Under the pieces are notes generated by a model that saw only the letters and a list, made by a program, of their open reading frames with translations, ran no database searches and was not told the origin of the DNA. Of a DNA stretch of 64,000 nucleotides, positions 25,792 through 38,286 are shown piece by piece. Origin of the DNA: Megalobrama amblycephala (Eukaryota > Chordata > Actinopteri > Cypriniformes > Xenocyprididae). The position numbers and the translations under genes are program-made. How positions within the stretch are numbered: the first letter of the stretch is position 1; each line of letters opens with the position of its first letter. The stretch spans positions 5,631,796 through 5,695,795 of the forward strand of contig NC_063061.1 of assembly GCF_018812025.1 (NCBI RefSeq). Direction: 5' to 3'.

Positions 25792-25958
25792 CCATCTCTA
25801 GCCTTGGAGGTCCACTTTGAGTTTTGCTCCAACATTGATCAAACTCACCTGCCTATAACTTTCCAGTAACCCTGAAGATCTTGATTTGTTCAGGTGTATT
25901 TGATTAGGGTCGGAGCTAAACTCTGCAGGAAAGTGGATCTCGAGGGCCAGAGTTGAGA
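25792..25958. repeat. Short hAT-like MITE
   Basis: CTCTAGCCTTGGAGGTCCACTTT at the left faces AAAGTGGATCTCGAGGGCCAG at the right. The interior contains CAGGTGTATTTGATTAGGG and GAGCTAAACTCTGCAGGA, shared almost word for word with the hAT-type MITE at 37615-37815. The two are therefore related. Ends are approximate and no target duplication is clear. Confidence 0.55.
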
Positions 25959-26325
25959 ACCCTTACTTTTGAACCATCTTTTTGCATCTCCATGTGGTCT
26001 GCAATGCTCTGCAATCTTTTCCATCTGCTCTTTGGTGTGCACAAGAGTTTTGAATTAAATGGACTATCAGATGTCCTTTTGGAAAAACACCTAAATTTTA
26101 CCCTGAAAAAAGCTTTCAGAAAATAGTTTTGTCAGAATCGCCCTCAAACTTGGTCAAACATTTATCTTTATTTCAAACCTCTCAAATCTTTTCTTCTTTA
26201 AAGTATATTATAGTTTTCATTCAATTTGAGCTGCTCTTAAACTGTTCCTGTACTACTATGAGTCTGACTCTTTGACAAGAAATTGTCAAGCTTTTAAATG
26301 AGACCGGTGTTATGCCTTGTAGACT

Positions 26326-26455
26326 AAAGGGTTCATGAACTGCAGCCATTTCATTTTAGGTATGTCATTTTCAGTTTGAAAGAAGTGTGTTAAGAAGTGT
26401 GTCACCTTGAAGACTTCAATGTAAACGCCCACTGCTATAATTGGGCAATGATAAT
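26326..26455 (+). repeat. Fragment of the TTAA element seen at 6381
   Basis: AAAGGGTTCATGAACTGCA and CCCACTGCTATAATTGGGCA match the left part of 6381-7711. The right end was not found, so this is a truncated copy of uncertain length. Confidence 0.55.
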
Positions 26456-27039
26456 AACATCTTTGGTTATAAATATTATACTTTTGAAAGCTTTTATTAC
26501 AGTTTTACTATTACAGCTGCCAAGATCAGCTGTTCGTGACAAATGTTGGTTATAGCAGTATATCTAGATCTATTTCCAATGCATAAAATGCTGAGCATTT
26601 TATCCAAATCGACTTCTGCACTCTTACAAATACTTTCATAATAACTAACACAGTGCAAACACTATTTAAATAAGAGATTCATTGTGCAGTTGGGACAGTG
26701 TTGATTATAACAGGAGTTTTGGTGATGGTGTGGAATCATTCAATAATAAACTTGACCGCTCCAGCGAATACAAAGGGAGCTTTCTTTGCTTGCTTTCTGG
26801 ATAAAATGTAATCACAATTTAAACAACAACTTCGTGCTACTGTGAGGAACAATGTAAAGTTGACAGTTCAACTTGATTTACTGAAGCATAAGAGCAATTC
26901 CAATAGATGGTGCTATTACTGTTATGAAGGTGAAAAATGCTATATTTCTATGGTAAATTCCCTGAATTGATATTATAACCACTAGAAAGTGGAAGAACCA
27001 CTCATTGTCTCATTATACTCACTAATAGCTTTTGTTTTT

Positions 27040-27840
27040 TGATTTATATGTAGACAATATAAAATCATTATTATATTACAAATCACATTTTGTCCACTAC
27101 ATTTGTACTGTGGGATTTTTGCAATTATGCCACATTATGATTCCAATGTGTTACATCCTACAGGAATCTAGGGGTTGTTTTACTAGAGCGTAACAAAAAT
27201 TAGTGTTTGAAGAGCATTTGTCTGGGCCCTGCCACAGCACCACAACAACAAGATTTCTTTTAACAGCTTTATTAGAGGCTAGCAAAGCATAGGTTTCTTT
27301 GGAACAAAAAAAAAAGTACAACTTATTACCTATCATTTATTTCAAATATTTATACTTACAACAAAATTTGTGTGAAACCTGAAAATGGTGTTACAAACAG
27401 GAGACTTGGAGTAAGCATTTTGTTACTTATTTCATTTATCTATATCTACCACAAAAAAATGTGTGCAAAAGCATGCTTAATGGAGTTAACGTGGAAAATG
27501 TGCCTTTAGTGGAGATTTCTGGTGGAAAACAAACACTTTGGAAAATGAAAGTGACCATTAAAACCCATAGATGGCAGCAGAGGATCACTCATTGGCTTAA
27601 TCCACTTATTTACTTCTTTTCACAGGTTTTGCTTTTAGAATTATATTTAGACATTTTAAAATCACCGTTATATCTTTTTAAATCACATTTAGTCAGTTTA
27701 CCACTTCATTTATACTGATTTTTCCTGAAACCTGAAAATGGTGTTATAAAGACAAGATGAATTACCTATCTACCTATTTATTTCAATTATCTAAATCTAC
27801 AAAAAGTGTGTAAACATCAGTGTGCATTAAGTTATTCTAG
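27040..27840. repeat. Imperfect tandem duplication
   Basis: GAAACCTGAAAATGGTGTTA occurs at about 27374 and about 27727, and TTATTTCA.TTATCTA.ATCTAC at about 27427 and 27777, a spacing near 350 bp. An upstream block (TAGACA..ATAAAATCA..RTTATA) at about 27049 recurs at about 27648, spaced nearer 600 bp. This suggests a duplicated unit with an insertion or deletion. No gene is seen in it. Confidence 0.55.
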
Positions 27841-28253
27841 TTTAACCCTTTAATTTCTGTTACAATTCAGTTAAAATTCATAATGTAATCATATTCAACT
27901 TAATGTACATCATGATTATAACATCAAATCTTTGTTTAATATTGGCCAAACAACATTTAATTCAAATGTCACTTATATTTTTTTATGATCGAGATTCTAC
28001 ACCCACTGTAATTTCTTGAACAAGAACATGTGGACAAAAAAACAGACAAACTTAGAGCAAGGGTTTAAAAATGTATTTTGAAATTGCAATGAACATTTCA
28101 CATATTTAGAAACGTATCGATGAATTCTCCTGTGTTGGCGTAGGTTTATTGACAAAAGCTGAGACTTTGTTTCATATCACAAAGTAACCTGCTCCTGTCT
28201 GTTGCTTATTTTCTGATTTGGACCTCGCCATTCTTAGCACTAAAGCTAAACAT

Positions 28254-29075
28254 TTTTGGACAAAGAAGTTACACTGGAGGAAATAAATGAAGTAATATCA
28301 AAGTTACCTAATAACAAATCTCTGAGTCCTGATGACTTTAGTGCCAAATTCTATAAAAAAACAAACAAACAAAAAAAAACAGGAACAATCTTGTACTAAT
28401 TATTCAGCTTTTGATTAAAAGTGCAACAGCACATAATACATTTCCACCAACAATGTACCGAGCGAGTAGTATTAATTCCAAAACTTGGACGGGATAAGCT
28501 GCAAATGTCTTCCTATCGTCTGATTTCTCTTATTCCAATTGAATCTAAGATTATAAGTAAAATTCTCGCAAAAGTACTTTTGTTCAGTTATTCATCAAGA
28601 CCAGACTGGTTTTATGCTCAATAGGCATTTATATTTTAATCTGAGATGGCTGTTTAACATAATTTATAACAAGAAAAACTTAAAGGCATGTGTAATTTCA
28701 CTAGATGCTCAACGAGCCTTTGACCAATTAGAATGGAGAAATATGATTAATGTTCCTATGAAATTTGAATTCGGTTGAGAATTGATCGAATGGATTGAAA
28801 TAATTTCTGCACATCCAGTAGCCTCTGTTATTACTAATCAAGACATTTCAAATCAATTTCAACAATCTTGTGGCATGCGACAGGGATGCCCACTATCTCC
28901 TTTCTTGTTAGCAATATCGATGGAACCACTGGCAGTCAGTATAGACGGCAGATCCCAACATGTTCTGCTGTATGCAGATGATATTCTGTCTATTCTACCA
29001 TTACTTGATGATCTTGAAAAAAATGTTAGTTTTTCTGGATTTATGATCATTTGGAGGATTAATGGCAGTCTCTGA
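28254..29075 (+). pseudogene. L1-type LINE reverse transcriptase fragment
   Basis: Remnant of the polymerase that copies L1-like retrotransposon RNA. In order, the pieces read TLEEINEVISKLPNNKSLSP (the usual KSPGPDG block, degraded), SYRLISLIPIESKIISKILA, then LKACVISLDAQRAFDQLEW with the first catalytic Asp, MRQGCPLSPFLLAISMEPLA, and LLYADDI, the YADD catalytic box. Block order and spacing are those of L1-clade enzymes. Frame changes near 28590-28620 and a TGA near 28777 break it. Neither the endonuclease domain nor a poly-A tail was found, so it is a decayed internal fragment. Confidence 0.8.
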
Positions 29076-29256
29076 TGATCTAGATCAAGAATTTTTAGAC
29101 AGCTACACATTTAAAAATTGCAAAACATTTAGGTATAGTTACCTGAAACTTGATATACATATTGTCAACAGGGCATTCTGAGTAGAGTTTTATGAATTTA
29201 TGATGCTTGGGGAAAGACACTTTTCTTGTGTGGGAAGGGGAGTACTGATAATTCTC

Positions 29257-29559
29257 TTAGCAGTTTGAACTGTTCGTTGTAGTCTTCTGAGATCTGATTT
29301 GGTAGCTGAACCAAACCAGACATTTATTGAAGTGCATGACTGCCAAGTAGAACTGGATCAGCAGCTCTTGTGGCAGGTTGAACTTCCTCAGTTGGTGAAG
29401 GAAGCACAACCTCTGCTGGGCCTTTTTCACAATGAAGTCTATGTGAGTGTCCCACTTAAAGTCCTGGAACTTGAATGACTCCCCGGCAGCCATAGTGCTG
29501 TTCAGAATGGTAAGGGCAATTTCCAGGAGTGCTGGAGTGTTCCTCCTGAAGTCCAACAC
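29257..29559 (-). pseudogene. LINE reverse transcriptase C-terminal fragment (CR1/L2/Rex group)
   Basis: An open - strand stretch of 100 codons includes KWDTHIDFIVKKAQQRLCF, then HQLRKFNLPQELLIQFYLAV, and ends near WFSYQIRSQK. This is the C-terminal thumb/connection region shared by fish CR1/L2/Rex-type LINE enzymes. It contains no polymerase catalytic box and is isolated from any start, so it is a fragment. It lies tail to tail with the L1-type fragment, so two unrelated LINEs are represented here. Confidence 0.75.
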
Positions 29560-29753
29560 CTGTCTCTCAAATGACCACAGATGTTAAAGCAACAGGTCTG
29601 TAGTCATTCAGTCCTGTGACCTTGGGTTTCTTTGGGAAAAAGAGACATGGCCATTGTATAACTGCATCATTGACACAAGCCATTTGTGCTTGGATCATGA
29701 CAATCGCCACTTGTGGCTATATTTAATATAGGTTTGTAAATAAGTTCTCTTAA

Positions 29754-31022
29754 AGGGTGTCATCCAAGATGTTTGTCTGTCTTTCTTCAATCAAAAAGAA
29801 TTGAAGGTTTTTGAGGAAAACATTCCAGGATTTTTCTCCATATAGTGGACTTCACTGGGGTTCAATGGGTTGAAGGTCCAAATGTCAGTTTCAGTGCAGC
29901 TTCAAAGAGCTCTACATGATCCCAGACAAGGAATAAGAGTCTTATCTAGAGAAACCATCGGTCATTTTCTAAAAAAAATGACAAATTTATATACTTTTTA
30001 ACCACAAATGCTCGTCTTGCACTGCTCTGAGATGCGCCACGCATTACATAATCACATTGGAAAGGTCACGTGTGATGTAGTCACGTATGTAGGAAGTACC
30101 GATCCAGTGTCTACAAAGCGAAAGTGAAAAGACTAAAGGCCCTTTCACACAGGACACGACAACGGCACCACTGAGCTATGAAACCCATTGATTTCAATAG
30201 CGCGCTCTGCGTGAGGACGGTTTGTTGGTGCGTCGACCAAAGCGCACGGGCAGCACAGCGCACCATTGGCGAGCTCGTGTGCACGCACGCCGCGGTCAAA
30301 GTTCAAAATAGTTCAACTTTCGCCCGCTGGGTTCTGTGACGATTACCTGCACGGCCAATAGAAATGGGGCATCAAAGGACTAGACGTATAGAAATCCTGC
30401 TAAAAGTTTTGAAAACTCCTCCTACTTTGCTTGGCCAGCGTATAGCGCAAACCGCTTCGTATCTGAAAGGATATGCTAAACCCAGTGGCCAGCGCAGCAC
30501 ATTCCGCGTCCTGTCTGAAAAGGCAAAAAATCAAATGGCCTTTACAACAAAAGGTAAAACAACGATGTCGGATGATTTCGAAGTTGGAGGAGAAAATGAG
30601 ATGGAGTTTTTCACCCTAATGTGGTACTTAGGCCTACGTCACACGTGACCTTTCCAACATGATTACGTAATGCGTGGCGCATCGCAGAGCAGTGCAAGAC
30701 GAGCATTTGTGGTTAAAAAGTATATAATTTACTTTTTTTTTTTTTTTTTTTTTTTAAGAAAATGTCTGATGGTTTCTCTAGATTAGACTCTTATTCCTCG
30801 TCTGGGATCATGTAGAGCTCTTTGAAGCTGCACTGAAACTGACATTTGGACCTTCAACCCGTTGAACCCCAGTGAAGTCCACTATATGGAGAAAAATCCT
30901 GGAATGTTTTCCGCAAAAACCTTCATTTCCTTTCGGCTGAAGAAAGACATGGACATATTGGATGACATGGGGGTGATCTCATGAATTATCATGAAATTCT
31001 AATTCTGAAGTGAACTAATCCT
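29754..31022. repeat. Large fold-back element with a 540-bp spacer
   Basis: The left end is TTAA then AGGGTGTCATCCAAGATG. Inverted arms (29754-30095 and about 30640-31022) share TTTTTCTCCATATAGTGG, AGAGCTCTACATGATCCC and GCGCCACGCATTA. The right end ATCCTTTG is complete and resembles the AGGATTAGTTCACTTC end of other copies; the left arm lacks about 50 bp of it. The spacer at 30096-30640 contains a 94-codon open frame from 30364 (MGHQRTRRIEILLKVLKTPP) that I do not recognise. A one-armed relative lies at 54473-54836. Confidence 0.8.
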
Positions 31023-31581
31023 TTGTTAAAAGTAAATTTTAATGTTCTGTAATTATTAATAAATGATCAATTAAAAATAAATATTTTCTTTTTAAGAAAT
31101 ATTCTCATATTTTGCAGTTTAGGACTGGCTTTCAATTATACTGTAATGTTGAAAGGCTATAATTACACCCACAAATTGAAAAATAAAATCCATTTAATAG
31201 ATGCATGAGTGATTGGTATCTGTGATGATGGCATTCAGAGTGCGTCGTAAAAAGATGCCACTAAACAAAACTTTTAAAATACGAAAAATTCTGTTCCCAC
31301 TTTAATTTGGCGATTTAATGTGTTTACATACTGTAATGTTTGGTGTGATTAATCATGATTAATTGCTGAAATCTCTAAGATTAATTGTTTTTTAATAATG
31401 TCATTTAATAAAAGAAATGTTTTTTTCTTAATAAGAAAAGTCTTTTTTTGGTACCTTTATGTTGTTTTGGTGCTTGACAGACCAGATGTTCTCATTTAGT
31501 TTTATTGCATGGAAAAGAGAACCTTGGAGAAAAATGTTAAATTTCTCCTTTTGTGTTCCACAGAGGAAAGTTAATGTTTGA

Positions 31582-31815
<234 letters not shown>

Positions 31816-32822
31816 CAGCGAGCCGCATGACCAGTCACTGGACCTCTCTGCGGACATCTTCCCAGGAGAGCCCGCCTCCTCGTGGTCTAGCTATCTGTAC
31901 TACTGTACCATTTTATGATGATAGTTTCCGTTGCCATGTCGACAGTCAGATGGAGGCATGGCAGCGGGTGCAAATAAGCATTAGGTGATTATAAAGCGAA
32001 AAAATTCATTTTGTCATTTTTATTATTTGTATTAATTTAGTTTTTGCAGCATATATATATATATATCGACCCCTTCCTTTTTTTTTTTAAGCAAATAAAC
32101 AAGTACTACGTTTTTTTGTCATTTCAACAAATTTCCTAATCAGGTTTCTAAGTCTGTGGATGGAAATAAGTCATATTAAATGATGGGCTAGTTTTGAAGA
32201 TAGTAAACTTTTATCTATGCTTTGTGACTTGCGTAATTTTTTTCCCCCTTTTATTGTTTCTTATTAGTTTGACTTTTTATCATGTAGGCAACCACAGGGT
32301 TTAAGGGATGTTCTTTCCTCTCTGTGTAATTCCTCTGATTATTTTCCTTTTATGAGGGGTGATTTTTCTGTTTTCCTTTCTTTTTTTGTAAATGTTGTGG
32401 GTTGTAGGGTGAGGCGGAGTTAGGCAATGAAGAACTAGTTAAGTCTTGTTTGTTTTTTAATGTTGACTCAAACTCGTCAGATAATTGAAACCACTATAAT
32501 AAATTTGCTGTTGGGGATACCAGAATATTTGCCATAATGCAAAGGCCCGTTGCTCTTAGCATTATTGGTGTTGATTTGAATTGAATTTACTTAAACAGTC
32601 AGTTAACCCTTTTTTGTGTAGATTTGCTACACTTTGTGTTTAAAAAAAAGAAAGAAAAAAAAAAAGCATATTAATCTGCTAGTAATTAACATGATTTCTC
32701 ATGTTGACGTGTTGTATTAGTGTTTGTTAGTGTTGTTCGTGAGATCGCAAGTAGAAGTCTGTGTTCAGAATAAGGGAGTAAACGAATGAAGAGTTTTATA
32801 GTAGGAGATTAAAGTTAGTTAA

Positions 32823-33124
32823 AGGGACAGTTCACCGCAAAATGAACATTCTGTCATCATTTATTCACCCTCGAGTTGATCCAAACCTGTATGGATTTCT
32901 TTAAGAAGATATTTTTAGGAATATGGGTAACCAAACAGGCCTAGGGCCCCATTGACTTCAATAGTATGGGGAAAAAAAGAAATACTATGGAAGTAAATGG
33001 AGCCCATCAACTGGATGGAGCCAATCTTTTGTGTTCGACAGAAGAAAGAAACTCATACAGGTTTGGAACAACTTGAGGGTGAATAAATGATGACAGAATG
33101 TTCATTTTGAGGTGAACTGTCCCT
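32823..33124. repeat. TTAA fold-back MITE inside the ammecr1 3' UTR
   Basis: AGGGACAGTTCACC at the left faces GGTGAACTGTCCCT at the right, both bordered by TTAA (32819-32822 and 33125-33128). The arms continue inward (ATTCTGTCATCATTTATTCACCC and its inverse). The 302-bp unit would form a long hairpin in the ammecr1 mRNA. Confidence 0.85.
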
Positions 33125-36100
33125 TTAAGGTCATTTCGGTTCATAACTGACCTCATGGCCAGAAAGCTGTCTGAATTTGTCTGTTTTGTTTTGCTCCTAT
33201 TTTGTCACACAGAGAGGAAAACCTTTTGAGAGACCAAGGTCAAATGACAGGGACAAGCTAAAAAAAGCCATACTTTTTTCTTCTTCTTCTTTTTTTTTTT
33301 TTATGCAGTCTGTGGCAGGGTGGTTGCTCTAAATGGCTATTTTTTTAATTCATTTTTCTCCTGGCACGGCTAATTTTTTTTTTTTAATGATCTGGTCTTG
33401 TGTATAAATGTTAATTTCTGTCTGGCATGGCAGCAATGTTTACATCTCCGTACAAATGCCACTATATTTCCAGTTGCTGTATTTGAGAAGATCATTGACA
33501 GATGCTAGTGTGGCTTTTTAACCCCCTCGACATCATGCGGTGAAGTTTGTTTGAATAGTGTTGTCAGGAAGTTAATTTTAAAAACAATGGTTATATCTGT
33601 CTCCATTTTCTCTGACGATTTGTACTATGTCAGGTCCATTCTGAAAAGACCACGTCTCGGTGTCTCATTTTTTTTTTTTTTTTTAAACCGCGTGTCGTCT
33701 TATCTGTAGATGCAGTGAATTAGCTTTGGAGTTTCAGTTTTTTGACTGACTCTGAAAGGAAAAATGGGAGAGGTTCTTTTGAAAACCAGAAAACTATTTC
33801 CTGTCATTTGTTTTCATATGCAAAATGTTAAGGGCTTTTGGGGTTCCATCCACAGTCATTATCAAGTTCACTAGAACCTAAAAAAACAAACAAAAAAACA
33901 ACCTGATTTCAGTTGTGTTGCCTTAAAAATGGTTATAACATGGACCAGCAAATGTTGCCCAGAGTGCTCAACTAACAGATTATTTTGGCCGGCATCACGA
34001 CGTGACGGTTTTGACCAGCAACTTCAGCCATTGTGCGCGAAGTTTTTGAGCAAAGATGTCTGTTTGCCAAACGTCAAGTGTTAATCATGTTGTTTTTTTA
34101 ATATTGAGGCCCTCCACTGCCCAGTTGTGACCCTTTTTGTTTTTTAAATAATAATTTGCTTCTCTAAATCCAACCAATAGTGTGACACGTTTGTGGTGTC
34201 GCAGTCTTTTAATAACCCTTTAAATATCTGCCTCAGTTTTGAACCCAGTTATTGTTTCATAGTTGGACAATCAGGGCCTCATTTTTGGTCCATTAAAACA
34301 GCACAAACTGAACCTTTTTTCATTTATTTATTTTTTTTGCTGCAAAACCAAGTCTTTGCATTTAAGAAAATTTGATGTATACAAATTTGCAATACATTCG
34401 TTGCATGAATAGGAGGCCTCCTGTTAAACATGGCATGCTTGTTTCACTGCTATATAGATATGAGAAAACAGACTATATAAAATGGTGCTATTGGACCTCA
34501 TGTTGGGGGTGGTCGCAGTAAATGTGACTGGTCATGCGGACTCATTGATCATATCAGACTTTTTATTATCCTCAATATATGCAGATCTGTTTTACAGGTG
34601 TTTTTTTCCTATCAGTGTAACAAAATCTCCTGCAGGTTTGAAAGGACAAGTAGTGACGAGTCTAACCCCATCTTTCCCTCATGGCCTGGGGGACACGGGC
34701 ATATGCTTATATCATCTGTTATAGATGTGCACATTTACGCAATACACAATTACCCTGGAGTTTCACTCTTTGTATCCGTTGTTGAATGCTGTCTGTCCGC
34801 ATTCATTTACATTGCCATTTTGAACTACGGCTGGCTTAACCAGCCGAACGCTGTTGCCGAAATATGGCCAAAGCGATAATGATGTTCAATGTGCTGAGTT
34901 TACTTTACTAACAATGTTTGTTCAAATATCCTTGGTTTTTTTTTTTTTTGCAATTGATGCTGTGATGAAAGACATTTGTTGGTTTCTTTCATAGTGCTAC
35001 ATGTATGTGTCTATACATTAAGTTGCAAGGTTTTTCAAAAATTAGCTTTTGTGATTCCTAGTGTAGTTTGAACATGCACTTTGGGGACATTAACTTCAGC
35101 AATCCCCGGCACATTTGAACACTGTAGAAACTCTCAGCACCTGTCCTACAGTTACATTGCTCAAAGATGAGTCAAAAGTTGTGGCCCTTTTTTTATTTTC
35201 TCATTACACTGTCCTTCATTTTCTGTAACTTTTAACACAACTGGGACTAGTGCTTGGTAAGTATAGCTAATGCTCATTTTAGGCATAAATGTTGGGTTGT
35301 CACACCTACATACGAGCTTCACATTTACTGTTAAAACCATAGTCATTTGGAAGTTAGGCTCATGTTACCTTTGTGTGTTCAACCGAACCAAAGATGCCTC
35401 CAGCCATGTCCAAATGCTGCTCTACAGACCTGCCTTCCTGTCCTTCCAAAAACCTTCCCTGCAAGAGAAATGTCTTTTTGTTTTTGTGTATTTACTTTTT
35501 TTTTTTTTTTTCTTTTGTACAATTTCTAATATTGTTTTAGGTTTTTAGCTACCTAAGTTCAATGAATTTTCATTGTAGCTGTTTCTGAAACCTTGCACGG
35601 TGTCTATGACCGTAATACTAGGTTGCACTTTTTTTTTTATTTTGTTTTCATCATTGTTATTATTATCTATTTTTGTAAAGAAAGAAAACCCCATAGCGTG
35701 CCTCTTAGATTTATGGGTTTCTTAATGTTTTTTGTTTTTTTTTCCTAAGACCAGCAGTTATACTTTATACAAAAGATGAGCTAATCCTTATTTTTAAATG
35801 CCATTTAAGGAGAAAAAAAAAAAAGCCTTTTTTCCTTTACTCTGGACCCAGTAGCTGCACTGGCATACAATCGCACTGATAGATATAGGGGGGAAAAAAC
35901 TATAAATAATAATAATAATAATGATGATGATGATAAAAAATAAATGTAAGAACTATAATAAACTTGTTTAAAAACTTTTTTGTAAAAAAAAAAGTTAAAA
36001 AAGTAAACATAATGACTGTTTTTGTACATCAAGTTAATTCTTTTCAAAAAAAAAAATATTTTGGACCTAGTTTCTAATTATTATTTTAGTGGTTTTCTAT

Positions 36101-36484
36101 GTTCTGGAACTTTGAGAAGATGAGTTTTGAATGTGCCCTTCGATGATTGACATCTTGCAGTGTTGTCATTGCGGGCACTGGGGTTGCCTGGTGTAGCCCC
36201 CTATGCCCACCACTTTGTTTTATTTCTGTTTTGAGTTTGGATTCTCTCTTGCTTTAGGAACTTAAAATTGCTGAAGTAACGACTTGGTGAAAAAAAAGAA
36301 AAAAGAAAAAAAAAAGAAACAAAGAAAAACAACTCCCCTGTAGAACTAGATCCTTTACCCCATTGAATTGCTGTTAGAGTGATGAGACTTGAAATGGGCA
36401 TTTATTATGAATATGATAGTATGGCTCCAAAAAAAAGACAAAAATTACAAAATCTACAAAAAAAAAACAACAAAACAAAATGTG

Positions 36485-36514
36485 TTGGGTTGGGGGGTGG
36501 GGGTTGGGGGGTGG
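36485..36514 (+). promoter_or_regulatory. G-rich tract, possible G-quadruplex
   Basis: The tract contains five G-runs of three to six Gs (about TTGGGTTGGGGGGTGGGGGT followed by TGGGGGG) separated by one or two bases. It lies about 100 bases before the polyadenylation signal on the ammecr1 sense strand and fits the usual G-quadruplex pattern. A role in RNA 3'-end formation is only inferred. Confidence 0.55.
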
Positions 36515-36612
36515 CAAATAGATGGGTTAGATGTGGGTATGTGAGCTATGGCTGTGGCAATGATAATGTAGTTTTAAAACATTATTGTTATTACCTTTTA
36601 AATCATTTATCC

Positions 36613-36618
36613 AATAAA
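36613..36618 (+). promoter_or_regulatory. ammecr1: Polyadenylation signal AATAAA for ammecr1
   Basis: A canonical AATAAA, followed within about 30 bases by T-rich sequence (GTGTCTTTATTCCATTTTTTG) suited to the downstream element. It is the last AATAAA before the LINE sequence begins at about 36880, so it is the best candidate for the distal end. Confidence 0.6.
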
Positions 36619-37093
36619 AAATCTGAAAGAACAAGCATTACGTGTCTTTATTCCATTTTTTGCTAACATTCTGGAGCGTGTTGTTGGGTACTCGGTTAAA
36701 TAATCACCTAGCATAGTACTGAGACAGCTTTAGTAAGGGTTGTAAACAATCTTATTGTGGCCGATTCTGGTGCATGCAGTATCTAAAGACGGGTGCACAC
36801 TGTGCGATTTATAATAGTCCTTTACGATTGTTGCTTGTCAGACTGTACGAACATGAGCCTCATGTCACACTGTGGGATCTCATCTGTCCCTAGGAATACA
36901 GGGAGTTCCTCAGGGTTCAGTGTTGGGCCCAATTTTATTTAACATATACACCCATCAGGCATAGCATTATGACCGCTGACAGGTGAAGTGAATATCACTG
37001 ATGATCTCTTCATCACAGCTCCTGTTAGTGGGTGGATATATTAGGCAGCAAGTGAACATTTTGTCCTCAAAGTTGATGTTAGAAGGAGGAAAA

Positions 37094-38286
37094 ATGGGCA
37101 AGCGTAAGAATTTGAGTGAGTTTGACAAGGGCCAAATTGTGATGGCTAGACGACCGGGTCAGAGCATCTCCAAAACTGCAGCTCTTGTGGGGTGTTCCCG
37201 GTCTGCAGTGGTCAGTATCTATCAAAAGTGCTCCAAGGAAGCAATCAGCGACAGGGTCATGGGCGGCCGAGGCTCATTGATGCATGTAGGGAGTGAAGGC
37301 TGACCCGTATGGTCCGATCAAACAGACGAGCTCCTGTAGCTCAAATTGCTCAAGAAGTTAATGCTGGTGCACAGTGCATCACAGTTTGTTGCGTATGGAG
37401 CTGCATAGCTGCAGACCAGTCAGGGTGCCCATGCTGACCCCTGTCCACCACTGAAAGAGCCAACAGTGGACACGTGAGCATCAGAACTGGACCACGGAGC
37501 AATGGAAGATGGTGGCCTGGTCTGATGAATCACGTTTTCTTTTACATCACGTGTATGGCCGGGTACGTGTGTGTCGCTTACCTGGGGAACACATGACACC
37601 AGGATGCACTATGGCAGGGGTAGGCAAGTTCGGTCCTAGAGAGCCTCTGTCCTGCTGAGTTTAGCTCCGACCTTAATCAAACACACCTGAACAAGATAAT
37701 CAAGCTCTTCAGGATTACTAAGGCTATAGGCAGCTGAAGGTTTTTTTTTTTTTTCAGGGTTGGAGCTAAACTCTGCAGGACAGCGGCTCTCTAGGACTGA
37801 ATTTGCCTACCCCTGCACTATGGGAAGAAGAGCCGGCAGAGGCAGTGTGATGCTCTGATCAGTGTTCTGCTGGAAAACTTTGGGTCCTGCCATCCATGTG
37901 GATGTTACTTTGATACGAACCACCTACCTAAGCATTGTTGAGACCATGTTCATCTTTTCATGGAAACGGAATTCCCTGGAGGCTGTGGCCTCTTTCAGCA
38001 GGATAATGCTCCTGACACAAAGCAAAAATGGTTCAGGAACGAGTTTGAGGTGTTGACTTGGCCTCCAAATTCCCCAGATCTCAATCCAATTGAGCATCTG
38101 TTGGATGTGCTGAACAAACAAGTCCGATCCATGGAGGCTCCACCTCACAACTTACAGGACTTAAAGGATCTGCTGCTAACATCTTGGTGTCAGATACCAC
38201 AGCACACCTTCAGGGGTCTAGAGGAGTCCATGCCTCGATGGGTCAGGGCTGTTTTGGCATCAAAAAGGGGACCAACACAATATTAG
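37094..38286 (+). pseudogene. Decayed Tc1-like transposase
   Basis: The start [20 protein letters not shown] continues to a helix-turn-helix ([20 protein letters not shown]) until the frame is lost near 37260-37300. The catalytic core reappears as FQQDNAPDTKQKW (Asp; the normal His of DNAP.H is replaced by Asp), then PPNSPDLNPIEHLLDVL with the Glu, and ends SKRGPTQY-stop. The middle is frameshifted and interrupted by a MITE, so no protein is made. Confidence 0.88.
37615..37815. mobile_element. hAT-like MITE inside the Tc1-like element
   Basis: A 201-bp unit starting CAGGGGTAGGCAAGTTCGG and ending CTGAATTTGCCTACCCCTG, bordered by a perfect 8-bp duplication CACTATGG (37607-37614 and 37816-37823). 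The two arms pair over about 30 bp (GTCCTAGAGAGCC facing GGCTCTCTAGGAC). Both features are diagnostic of hAT MITEs. It is the innermost insertion of a three-layer nest. Confidence 0.92.

Larger units (their letters stand above)
31816..36640 (+). other. ammecr1: ammecr1 3' UTR (inferred)
   Basis: About 4.8 kb of non-coding, T-rich sequence follows the ammecr1 stop and runs to AATAAA at 36613. It has many U-runs, an AAT/GAT trinucleotide tract near 35908-35934, a fold-back MITE (32823-33124) and a G-rich tract at 36485-36514. Earlier AATAAA hexamers near 32094 and 35957 could give shorter isoforms. Its extent is inferred from the signals and from the known long 3' UTR of this gene, and no transcript evidence is available here. 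Confidence 0.6.
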
